Source of the DNA: JANNFX01 sp031380225
Lineage (GTDB): Bacteria > Pseudomonadota > Alphaproteobacteria > Rhizobiales > Hyphomicrobiaceae
DNA: 11,110 bases
Direction of reading: 5' to 3'
Assembly (NCBI GenBank): GCA_031380225.1
Contig: JANNFX010000235.1
Location: 1 to 11,110, forward strand
Below, piece after piece: positions 1 through 5,786 of this stretch. Both the position numbers and the translations under genes were made by a program. The notes under the pieces are model-generated. The model ran no database searches, was not told the DNA's origin, and worked only from the letters and a program-made list of their open reading frames with translations. Each line of letters starts with the position of its first letter. Within the stretch, counting starts at the first letter, position 1.

Positions 1-34
1 CTGCAATGTGCCTCTCGATGGCGAATGCGGGCTT

Positions 35-40
35 GGGGAG
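35..40 (+). promoter_or_regulatory. Ribosome binding site of the M15 peptidase gene
   Basis: GGGGAG lies six bases before the ATG at 47. It is a close Shine-Dalgarno match at ideal spacing and supports this start over other in-frame possibilities. The window begins too close upstream to show a promoter. Confidence 0.7.
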
Positions 41-46
41 TAGTAG

Positions 47-661
47 ATGATAGTTCGAATATTGAGCTGCCTGTTGGCGGCCGTTGTTGCATTCGGCGTC
101 GCCGCACCGGCCAACGCCAAAACCAAGATCGACCCACTGTCAACACACAAAGAAGCCTGGAACGGCTACGGCGATGCTGGCTACGTCGGCAAGCCGAAGT
201 CGAAGAATGCCTTCAGTGCCGCCGTCAAGTCGAGCGGCTACGGGGCCAAGAAAAAGTATTCCAAGAAATCCGGCACTAAGTACGCAGCGCTTAAATATGG
301 CCTCGATGACTCGAGCCCTTACACCACAAAGCCGAAGAAGAAGGTGACCGGCTACAGTGGTGGTGGTGTCCGTTGGGCGGCTTCCTCAAGCTGCTTGACC
401 GGTTCGCTGGTCTCGCTCGTCAGCAGCGTTGCCTCAAACTTCGGCTCGGTCACTGTCAGTTCGACCTGCCGCAGCAGGGGCCATAACGCGTCCGTTGGCG
501 GAGCCAAGCACTCGCAGCATTTGAGCGGAAACGCGGTCGACTTTCGCGTTCATGGCAACTACGGCGGCGTATACGCCTACCTGCGCGCCAACGCAGGCGG
601 CGTCCACCACTACGGCGGCGGCTTGTTCCATGCTGACATGGGTCCGAAGCGGACCTGGTAA
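47..661 (+). CDS. Secreted M15-family (D-Ala-D-Ala carboxypeptidase-like) zinc peptidase
   Basis: The 204-residue protein begins with a clear signal peptide: a short basic start, a hydrophobic core at residues 5-20, and a probable cleavage after Ala-Asn-Ala near residue 24. Residues 40-105 are a low-complexity linker rich in Lys, Tyr, Gly and Ser. The C-terminal domain, from about 110 to 204, carries the M15 zinc signature SQHLSGNAVDF, with His158 and Asp165 as metal ligands. A second motif, FHADMG, supplies His195, and the protein ends in a conserved-looking GPKRTW tail. Family members cleave peptidoglycan cross-bridges or D-Ala termini in the periplasm, and the exact bond cut cannot be told from sequence. 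The start is fixed by the GGGGAG site at 35-40. The gene converges on the iron permease gene with a 46-bp gap, so it is probably an independent unit. Family assignment is strong; substrate is unknown. Confidence 0.85.
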   Translation: MIVRILSCLLAAVVAFGVAAPANAKTKIDPLSTHKEAWNGYGDAGYVGKPKSKNAFSAAVKSSGYGAKKKYSKKSGTKYAALKYGLDDSSPYTTKPKKKVTGYSGGGVRWAASSSCLTGSLVSLVSSVASNFGSVTVSSTCRSRGHNASVGGAKHSQHLSGNAVDFRVHGNYGGVYAYLRANAGGVHHYGGGLFHADMGPKRTW

Positions 662-685
662 ATCGTGGTCCGAAGCGGACCTGGT
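641..685 (+). repeat. Two direct copies of a 19-bp palindromic unit at the 3' end of the M15 gene
   Basis: GGTCCGAAGCGGACCTGGT occurs at 641-659 and again, identically, at 667-685, a 26-base period. Each copy contains a perfect 6-bp stem (GGTCCG/CGGACC) with a 3-base loop (AAG). The first copy encodes the last residues of the peptidase and supplies the first base of its stop codon; the second lies just past the stop in a different frame. This looks like a small tandem duplication. The two hairpins could help end or protect the transcript, but there is no T-tract. Confidence 0.75.
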
Positions 686-698
686 TAGAGTGCGTTGT

Positions 699-720
699 GG
701 GGGCGGCCTAGCCGCCTCCC
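699..720. terminator. Possible bidirectional hairpin terminator between convergent genes
   Basis: GGGGGCGGC at 699-707 pairs with GCCGCC plus CCC at 711-720, with one T bulge. The three-base loop CTA is the stop codon (TAG) of the leftward permease gene. The stem is very GC-rich and sits between two converging genes, which suits a terminator, but no T-run follows on either strand. Intrinsic function is therefore uncertain. Confidence 0.4.
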
Positions 721-2405
721 GCACGCCCGCCAGCGACGGCCTTGTGCAGCAGAATGACCGGGATCAAACCCACGGCAACAATAGCGAGCGCGCCGAGAGC
801 ACCCGCTTCGACCTGTTCTATGGCGGCAAAACCGTAGACGTGAGTAGCCAGCGTTTCGAAATCGAACGGGCGCAGCAAGAGCGTGGCCGGAAGTTCCTTC
901 ATCGTGTCCACGAACACGGTTAACCCAGCCGCGCCAAGCGCTGGCATCAGGATCGGCAAATGCACGCGGCGCAGTGCCGATAGCGCTGTTTCGCCAAGTG
1001 CGCGCGCTGCCGCATCAAGGTTTGGCGAAATGCGCTCAAAGCCGGCTTCAACACCGCCGAGCGCCACAGCCAAGAACCGGATCACATAAGCCAGCGTCAG
1101 CGCGAATATCGATCCTGACAGCAAAAGCCCGGTCGACATGCCGGTCCAGGACCGCATTACGCCGTCGAACCAATTGTCGAGGCCAGCCAGTGGAATGAGA
1201 AGACCAAGCGCTAGGACGGTCCCAGGGATCGCGTATCCCAGGCCGGCAAAGCGAACTGCCGGCCGGGTGAAGCCATTGCCGGCCACACGGCGCGCATAGG
1301 TCAACACCAGCGCGATGGCGACGGCGATGACAGCCGCGACCGACGCCAACAATATGCTGTTCATCGCCGCCTTCAATATCCCGCCACTAAGTGCGGTGCC
1401 GGTGTGGCTGGCCGCATTGTAAATCAGCACCGCGGCTGGAATGGCGAAGCCAATCACGAACGGCACCAAACACGCCGCCGCCGCCGCATAGCCTCTCCAG
1501 CCCGCGATATCCTGAAACGGAATTGAGCGGTGGCGATTGGTCGTAGCATGGCTCTGCGCGCCACCGCGCAGAGTGCGCTCGCTGCCCATAATGAGGGCGA
1601 CGAAGACCAGCACCAGCGCCGCCATTTGCGCGGCACCTGCCAAGTTCGAGCGCTGCAGCCATGTCGTGTAGATACTTGCGCTTAAGGTCTCAACGCCGAG
1701 ATGTTGCACAGCGCCAAGTTCATTTAGGACTTCCATTAATACGAGTGCCAGACCGGCGGCGAGGGCTGGCCGTGCCAATGGCAGAGCGACGTTCCAAAAT
1801 GTCCCCATCGCCGTGCGGCCGAGCGTACGCGCAACTTCAAGAACGCAGACCGACTGCTGTACAAAACTGGCCCGCGCGGCGAGGTAGACATAAGGATACA
1901 ACACGAGCGATAGAATGACCGACGCGCCGCCTAGAGAGCGAACGTGCGGAAACCAATAATCGGTGGGACCACGCCAACCAAATCCAGTGCGCAACGCTGT
2001 TTGCAAGGGACCCGCATAATCGAGCAACTCTGCATAGCAGTAGGCAACGATGTAAGTTGGCATGGCGAGCGGGATGACGAGCAACCGGTCGAGAGTTGCG
2101 CGGCCTGGAAACCGGTACATGGTGGTCAGCCACGCGGTGCCCGTGCCGATAATAAGCGTTGCGCTGCCCGTCAGCAGAGCCAGCAGAAATGTGTTCATCA
2201 AGGCGCCGGGCAACACTTGGCGCATCAATCCTGGCAGCGTGGACACGCCACCCGAAATGGCCAATACAAAGATCGAGACCACCGGCGCCAAGATGACAAT
2301 CACGATGGCCGCCACAACTGCAGTCCAGCCCGGCGACGCACGCCGCTGCGCCCGCCACGCCGCAAGCGATGGCCAACCGGTCAATAAGGCGCTGCGATTG
2401 GTCAT
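708..2405 (-). CDS. fbpB: Iron(III) ABC transporter permease, fused two-domain FbpB type
   Basis: This is an inner-membrane protein of about 565 residues built from two tandem binding-protein-dependent permease domains, the usual layout of FbpB/SfuB-type ferric permeases (about 500-570 residues). Many hydrophobic segments are visible, the first at about residues 30-52. Each half has an EAA-type loop that docks the ATPase: residues 190-209 (EVARTLG then LP) and 464-484 (DAARALGET then LP). It would pass Fe3+ delivered by the binding protein encoded upstream on the same strand. I prefer the ATG at 2405, with GGTGG eight bases before it. The frame can extend to a GTG at 2420 (570 residues), but that codon has no good ribosome site. 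No ATPase gene lies in the window, so that subunit must come from elsewhere. Specificity for iron rests on the neighbour; sequence alone would also permit a thiamine or other SBP-family-1 substrate. Confidence 0.85.
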   Translation of the reverse strand: MTNRSALLTGWPSLAAWRAQRRASPGWTAVVAAIVIVILAPVVSIFVLAISGGVSTLPGLMRQVLPGALMNTFLLALLTGSATLIIGTGTAWLTTMYRFPGRATLDRLLVIPLAMPTYIVAYCYAELLDYAGPLQTALRTGFGWRGPTDYWFPHVRSLGGASVILSLVLYPYVYLAARASFVQQSVCVLEVARTLGRTAMGTFWNVALPLARPALAAGLALVLMEVLNELGAVQHLGVETLSASIYTTWLQRSNLAGAAQMAALVLVFVALIMGSERTLRGGAQSHATTNRHRSIPFQDIAGWRGYAAAAACLVPFVIGFAIPAAVLIYNAASHTGTALSGGILKAAMNSILLASVAAVIAVAIALVLTYARRVAGNGFTRPAVRFAGLGYAIPGTVLALGLLIPLAGLDNWFDGVMRSWTGMSTGLLLSGSIFALTLAYVIRFLAVALGGVEAGFERISPNLDAAARALGETALSALRRVHLPILMPALGAAGLTVFVDTMKELPATLLLRPFDFETLATHVYGFAAIEQVEAGALGALAIVAVGLIPVILLHKAVAGGRAGGG

Positions 2406-2430
2406 TGCTCGCGCCACCACGCACCGTGAG

Positions 2431-2460
2431 ATATCATCCCGGGACTTGGCCGTACATCAA
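2431..2460 (-). promoter_or_regulatory. Weak candidate promoter for the permease gene
   Basis: On the minus strand TTGATG (2460-2455) is followed after 18 bases by TGATAT (2436-2431). This resembles the alphaproteobacterial TTGACR / CTATAT pattern at 5 of 6 and 4 of 6 positions. Transcription would begin near 2424, which suits the ATG at 2405 better than the GTG at 2420. It would let the permease be expressed partly independently of the binding protein. Confidence 0.3.
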
Positions 2461-2470
2461 CACCCCCAGC

Positions 2471-2503
2471 TGTCATCCTCGGGCTTGTCCCGAGGACCCA
2501 TTT
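2471..2503 (+). repeat. REP-like palindrome, copy 1
   Basis: The 33-base unit has an 8-bp perfect stem (TCCTCGGG / CCCGAGGA) around the 5-base loop CTTGT, flanked by TGTCA on the left and CCCATTT on the right. It matches copy 2 (opposite orientation) at all but one position. Palindromes of this type are scattered between genes in Bradyrhizobium and Rhodopseudomonas relatives (recollection of family knowledge, not searched). Confidence 0.8.
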
Positions 2504-2557
2504 GCCTGCTTCGAATAAAGTTAAATGCAGGGCCCGCCGCCGCAGCATCGATTGCCG

Positions 2558-2581
2558 TTTCAACTTCGGAACTTGTTGAAA
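2558..2581. repeat. 7-bp inverted repeat next to palindrome copy 2
   Basis: TTTCAAC at 2558-2564 is the exact reverse complement of GTTGAAA at 2575-2581, with a 10-base loop. It ends at the left edge of the second palindrome and may belong to the same composite element. Confidence 0.5.
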
Positions 2582-2613
2582 AATGGGTCCTCGGGACAAG
2601 CCCGAGGATGTCA
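2581..2613 (-). repeat. REP-like palindrome, copy 2 (inverted)
   Basis: This is the reverse complement of the unit at 2471-2503, identical in 32 of 33 positions. With copy 1 it makes a head-to-head pair with 77 bases between, so the transcript could form either two small hairpins or one long one, as in BIME-type arrangements. Confidence 0.8.
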
Positions 2614-2654
2614 CCTGTGGGGAGGCAACAATGGTGGCTTGCGCGGGAAAGTCC

Positions 2655-2743
2655 GTAGGTTGGGTTACCGCGACAGCAGGTAACCCAACATCGTGCCGCT
2701 CGCATAAATGTTGGGTTACGGCCTGCGGCCTAACCCAACCTAC
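2655..2743. repeat. Nested inverted repeat of four TTGGGTTA arms
   Basis: The outer arms GTAGGTTGGGTTA (2655-2667) and TAACCCAACCTAC (2731-2743) are exact reverse complements. The inner arms TAACCCAACAT (2681-2691) and ATGTTGGGTTA (2708-2718) are also exact reverse complements. Adjacent arms can pair as well (TTGGGTTACC 2660-2669 with GGTAACCCAA 2679-2688), so the element can fold as two side-by-side hairpins or as one nested structure. It resembles the dispersed GTAGGTTGGGTTA repeat known from many proteobacteria. Confidence 0.75.
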
Positions 2744-2777
2744 AGGTCTAGCAATTGTAATACGCGCGCGTTGCACG

Positions 2778-2808
2778 ATGGGTCCCGGGGACAAGCCCCG
2801 GGATGACA
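2778..2808 (-). repeat. REP-like palindrome, copy 3 (diverged)
   Basis: Same architecture and orientation as copy 2: ATGGG, an 8-bp stem (TCCCGGGG / CCCCGGGA) around ACAAG, then TGACA. The stem sequence differs from copies 1-2, but the changes occur on both arms and keep pairing intact. That points to selection or copying for structure. It lies about 28 bases past the stop of the binding-protein gene and may also help end or protect its mRNA. Confidence 0.75.
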
Positions 2809-2835
2809 AACGTGGTCGTTGCGCGCACCCGCTCA

Positions 2836-3885
2836 TCAATTCGCCGGTCCGGCGTCGAAGCCAACTTTGTCAACCAGCTCTGAGGCTGCCTTGCGAAACT
2901 CGGCAATTTTTTCCAGAGGTATCGGATCGGCCTTTAACGGACCCCAGCTTTCAACGAGCGACGAAGCCTTGACGCCATCAACGGCCGGGTATTCGCCGTC
3001 TGCTTCGGCATAAAGCGCTTGAGCTTCCGGCGAAACCAGGAATGTCATCAGTTGCAGTGCCGCGTCAGGATGAGGCGCGTTTGCGGCCATTGCCACACCC
3101 GAAATATTCACGTGGGTGCCGCGGCCGCTGGCGTTGGGGAATAGCATATTGACCGCATTCGCCCATGCCTTCTGGTCCGGGTTCTTCAACATTGCGGCCA
3201 TGTAGTAGGTGTTGCCGATCGCCAGATCACAGAGCCCAGCTTGCACGTCGTGCACCGCCTCGCGATCGCCGCCAGCGGGTTTGCGAGCAAGATTGGATTT
3301 CAAACCCTGCAACCAAGCTTCGGCTTTTTCAGCGCCCAAGTTGGCGATCATCGAAGCGATCAGCGCGATGTTATAAGTGTGCTGTCCAGAGCGGATGCAA
3401 ATCTTGCCTTTCCACTTGGGATCAGCGAGTTCTTCGTAGGAAATTTCTTTTTGCGCTACACGATCCTTGGACGCGTAGACGACACGCGCGCGGCGCGTCA
3501 GCGCAAACCAATGCCCGCCACTGTCTCGCAAACCCGGAACTAAAGCTTTCTCCAATACGTCAGACGTAACTGATCGCGTGACACCGGCTGCCTTTGCTTG
3601 GAACAACAAGCCAGACTCATTGGTGAGCAGCACATCGGCCGGGCTGTTCTTGCCTTCGGCGGCCATGCGCTCGATGAGGCCATCCTTGGCAAACACCATG
3701 CGGACCTTGATACCGGTCTTGGTTGTGAAAAGGTCAAGCAGAGGCCGGATGAGTTCCGGCTCGCGGAATGAATAGATGTTGACCTCTTGAGGATCAGCTG
3801 CGGCTGCTGGCGGGGCGAAAAAGGTCGAAAGCTGGACAGCAGCGGCGGCGAAAGCGGTCAGGAACCGCGACGGCAAAACAGGCAT
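2836..3885 (-). CDS. fbpA: Periplasmic iron(III)-binding protein of an ABC transporter (FbpA/FutA type)
   Basis: This 349-residue protein, a usual family size, has a signal peptide (hydrophobic residues 8-29) with probable cleavage after the Ala run at 27-30. The mature protein opens with VNIYSFRE, the first beta-strand of FbpA/FutA-type type-II binding proteins, giving the likely iron ligand Tyr38. The Tyr-Tyr pair typical of ferric ligands is at 227-228 in GNTYYMAAML. NISGVAMAANAPHP at about 260-273 and FLVSPEAQALYAE at about 282-294 are further family signatures. It would capture Fe3+ in the periplasm and hand it to the permease encoded downstream. The ATG is preceded ten bases upstream by GGAG. 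Upstream lie a TTGACG/CTACAT promoter and an Irr box, so iron-responsive control is likely. The spacing to the permease gene is unusually long and filled with repeats. Confidence 0.88.
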   Translation of the reverse strand: MPVLPSRFLTAFAAAAVQLSTFFAPPAAAADPQEVNIYSFREPELIRPLLDLFTTKTGIKVRMVFAKDGLIERMAAEGKNSPADVLLTNESGLLFQAKAAGVTRSVTSDVLEKALVPGLRDSGGHWFALTRRARVVYASKDRVAQKEISYEELADPKWKGKICIRSGQHTYNIALIASMIANLGAEKAEAWLQGLKSNLARKPAGGDREAVHDVQAGLCDLAIGNTYYMAAMLKNPDQKAWANAVNMLFPNASGRGTHVNISGVAMAANAPHPDAALQLMTFLVSPEAQALYAEADGEYPAVDGVKASSLVESWGPLKADPIPLEKIAEFRKAASELVDKVGFDAGPAN

Positions 3886-3951
3886 TTGGGGTCAACTCCA
3901 ATGTCCCGGGTTCAAGGCCCAGGGATCGGTTAAAGTGGTAACGGCGCCTGC

Positions 3952-3981
3952 ATGTAGATCAGCCACCCAGGGCGGCGTCAA
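3952..3981 (-). promoter_or_regulatory. Predicted fbpA promoter
   Basis: Minus-strand TTGACG (3981-3976) and CTACAT (3957-3952) are separated by 18 bases. They match the alphaproteobacterial housekeeping consensus TTGACR / CTATAT at 6 of 6 and 5 of 6 positions. The start of transcription would fall near 3945, giving a leader of about 60 bases. The Irr box centre then lies about 68 bases upstream of the start, outside the polymerase core contacts. Confidence 0.55.
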
Positions 3982-4010
3982 TCGACACTGGCTGCGGCAA
4001 AGCCTTTAGA
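3982..4010 (+). promoter_or_regulatory. Weak candidate ubiB promoter overlapping the Irr box
   Basis: TCGACA (3982-3987) and TTTAGA (4005-4010) are 17 bases apart; the first matches TTGACA at 5 of 6, the second TATAAT at only 3 of 6. Its -10 would coincide with the left arm of the iron-control element, so Irr binding there would occlude polymerase. This is only suggestive. Confidence 0.25.
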
Positions 4011-4021
4011 GGAATTCTAAA
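4005..4021. promoter_or_regulatory. Irr box / iron control element (ICE)
   Basis: TTTAGAGGAATTCTAAA matches the rhizobial ICE consensus TTTAGAANNNTTCTAAA at 13 of 14 defined positions; the one deviation is G at position 7. The arms TTTAGA and TCTAAA are perfect reverse complements. ICE is bound by Irr, the heme-sensing Fur-family regulator of Hyphomicrobiales and Rhodobacterales. The site lies between divergent fbpA (start 120 bp to the left) and ubiB (start 65 bp to the right). Its distance from the predicted fbpA promoter fits activation better than blocking, while for ubiB it could act as an operator. The motif is seen directly; regulator and direction of control are inferred. Confidence 0.75.
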
Positions 4022-4085
4022 ATCTTAACCCGTTGGACCGCGACGCACTTGTCAGGCGCGCGCGGCGCAAGTACGGCTTTCAGCA

Positions 4086-5687
4086 ATGTTCAACGCCCTC
4101 ATCAACACGCTCAGGCTCGCCAAGGCCGGCCTAGTCTTCGCTCAGCACGGCGTGCGCTTCGTGCCGCGTGGCCAGCCAGTTCCATTGCCACTCAGGGTGG
4201 CGTTTGCGTTGACGTGGCCGGTGCGCGTGCTGGCGGCACCGTTCAACATCGGTAAACCGAAAGAGACGCGGCTGTCGCGCGCCTTAAATGCATTGGGACC
4301 GTCGTATGTCAAACTCGGCCAGTTCCTGGCCACCCGAGCCGACATGATTGGGCCGGACCTGGCTAGCGATCTTGTCCATCTTCAAGACAAGCTGCCGCCG
4401 TTCAGCATGACGGAAGCACGGCAAGCGGTTGAAGACGCGCTTGGCGGAAAACTCGAAGATCACTTTGCAGAATTCAGCGAGCCGATTGCCGCTGCCTCCA
4501 TCGCACAAGTCCACAAAGCGGTTGTGATCGACAACGGTGGCCGGCGAACAGTGGCCGTCAAAATTTTGCGCCCTGGCGTTGAGCGCCGTTTCAAACGCGA
4601 CCTCGACAGTTACAAGTTCGCAGCCGGATTGGTTGAGCGCTTCCATGAGCCGTCGCGGCGCTTGCGGCCGCTGGCGGTCGTCGACAATCTCGAACGCACT
4701 ACCGAGCTTGAGATGGATCTGCGGCTCGAAGCCGCCGCCATGTCGGAGATGGCAGAGAACATCAAGTCCGAGCCGGAGTTTCGCATTCCGTCTGTCGATT
4801 GGCAGCGCACGCAACGGCGCGTGCTGACCACCGAATGGATCGACGGCATCCAGATTGCCGATAAATCCCGGTTGCTGGCCGCTGGACATGATCTGAAATC
4901 GCTTGGCCTGACGGTGCTGCGCTCATTCCTGCTCCACGCCATGCGCGACGGCTTCTTTCACGCCGACATGCATCAGGGCAATCTGTTCGTCGATGACAAG
5001 GGCCGTGTGACGGCTGTCGATTTTGGCATTATGGGCCGGCTTGGCGGGCGCGAACGCCGGTTCCTGGCCGAAATACTACACGGGCTCATCACCCGCGATT
5101 ATACGCGCGCGGCGGAAGTGCATTTCTGGGCCGGGTATGTCCCTCCGCATCATCCGGTCGAAGTGTTCGCACAGGCCTTACGCGCGGTGGGCGAGCCGAT
5201 CCATGGCCGTCCGGCCGATCAAGTGTCGATGGCCGATCTCTTGGGACAACTGTTCGCATACACTGACGTGTTCGACATGCAGACGCGGCCCGAACTCATC
5301 CTGCTGCAAAAGAGCATGGTGATTGTCGAAGGCGTGGCGCGGCAGCTCGATCCGCATCTTAATTTGTTCTCGGCAGCCGAGCCGGTCGCAAAAAGTTGGA
5401 TGGAAGATAATTTAGGCGCAGTGGGCCGCATGCGCGAAGCCGGTGAAGGTGCGACCACAATCGCCAAAGTCATGGCTGATGTGCCGCGCTTATTGCAAGA
5501 AGCCGAACGCACAGCTGTTGCACTTTCTGACATGACGCGTACCGGCCTTCGGCTTGATGATGAAACCATCGCCAAACTTGCTCGCGAAGATTCGCGCCGG
5601 TCGTGGTCCGGCCGCTTGGCATTATGGATCGGTGCAATCAGCCTCGCCGTCATCGCCGCATTTGAGGCCGGCTGGCTGGGGCGGTGA
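4086..5687 (+). CDS. ubiB: UbiB, ABC1/ADCK-family atypical kinase of ubiquinone biosynthesis
   Basis: This 533-residue protein has all hallmarks of the UbiB/ADCK family: the KxGQ motif KLGQ at 76-79, the Ala-rich loop AAASIAQVH at 135-143 replacing a kinase P-loop, Lys159 in VAVKI, the catalytic-loop motif HADMHQGN at 292-299, and the DFG metal-binding motif at 312-314. A hydrophobic C-terminal segment at about 510-530 is the expected membrane anchor. UbiB is required for aerobic coenzyme Q synthesis, probably as an ATPase that helps extract or present lipid intermediates to the Ubi complex. Length and N-terminus (MFNALINTLRLAKAGL) fit alphaproteobacterial members and support this ATG, although its ribosome site is weak. 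The ubiE gene that often precedes it is absent; an Irr box lies 65 bp upstream instead. Identification is very secure. Confidence 0.95.
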   Translation: MFNALINTLRLAKAGLVFAQHGVRFVPRGQPVPLPLRVAFALTWPVRVLAAPFNIGKPKETRLSRALNALGPSYVKLGQFLATRADMIGPDLASDLVHLQDKLPPFSMTEARQAVEDALGGKLEDHFAEFSEPIAAASIAQVHKAVVIDNGGRRTVAVKILRPGVERRFKRDLDSYKFAAGLVERFHEPSRRLRPLAVVDNLERTTELEMDLRLEAAAMSEMAENIKSEPEFRIPSVDWQRTQRRVLTTEWIDGIQIADKSRLLAAGHDLKSLGLTVLRSFLLHAMRDGFFHADMHQGNLFVDDKGRVTAVDFGIMGRLGGRERRFLAEILHGLITRDYTRAAEVHFWAGYVPPHHPVEVFAQALRAVGEPIHGRPADQVSMADLLGQLFAYTDVFDMQTRPELILLQKSMVIVEGVARQLDPHLNLFSAAEPVAKSWMEDNLGAVGRMREAGEGATTIAKVMADVPRLLQEAERTAVALSDMTRTGLRLDDETIAKLAREDSRRSWSGRLALWIGAISLAVIAAFEAGWLGR

Positions 5688-5707
5688 CGCCATTGCGCTT
5701 CGCCACT

Positions 5708-5736
5708 TTGACGAATGCAAGCAACTGTTTAAACTA
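5708..5736 (+). promoter_or_regulatory. Weak candidate promoter for the rsmC-rsuA operon
   Basis: In the 99-bp gap after ubiB, TTGACG at 5708-5713 is a perfect alphaproteobacterial -35 match. The -10 region 17 bases on (AAACTA) is poor, though the surroundings are AT-rich. No terminator with a T-run was seen between ubiB and this point, so read-through from ubiB is also possible. Confidence 0.3.
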
Positions 5737-5786
5737 GAGATCAACCTACTCGTTTTTATTTCCAACCGAGAGAAACGCAACGCACC

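Larger units (their letters stand above)
2421..2835. other. Gene-free, repeat-filled spacer between the iron binding-protein and permease genes
   Basis: This stretch of 415 bp holds no credible gene. It contains three copies of one palindromic element (2471-2503, 2581-2613, 2778-2808), a TTTCAAC/GTTGAAA inverted repeat (2558-2581), and a nested four-arm TTGGGTTA repeat (2655-2743), plus a weak permease promoter at its left end. Frames that cross it translate repeat DNA and show no domain signature. The mosaic is typical of REP-like intergenic insertions in Hyphomicrobiales. Confidence 0.7.

Noticed and set aside
1..46. Tail of an upstream gene at the left edge
   Set aside because: The frames are too short to judge and the stretch is explained as the leader and ribosome site of the M15 gene.
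1837..2424. Long minus-strand frame of 195 codons inside the permease gene
   Set aside because: It overlaps the permease in another frame, is rich in Arg, Cys and His as expected of shadow frames in GC-rich DNA, and shows no family signature.
2471..2808. CRISPR array or transposon ends
   Set aside because: The repeats are palindromic units in alternating orientation at irregular spacing, with no unique spacers of constant length and no transposase gene; they fit REP-like elements.
2402..2839. Open minus-strand frame of 145 codons spanning the fbpA-permease gap
   Set aside because: Its translation is largely the palindromic repeats read as protein (repeated S-S-G-L-S-R-G-P-I-like stretches), with no domain and no ribosome site; it is a typical spurious product of REP-type DNA.
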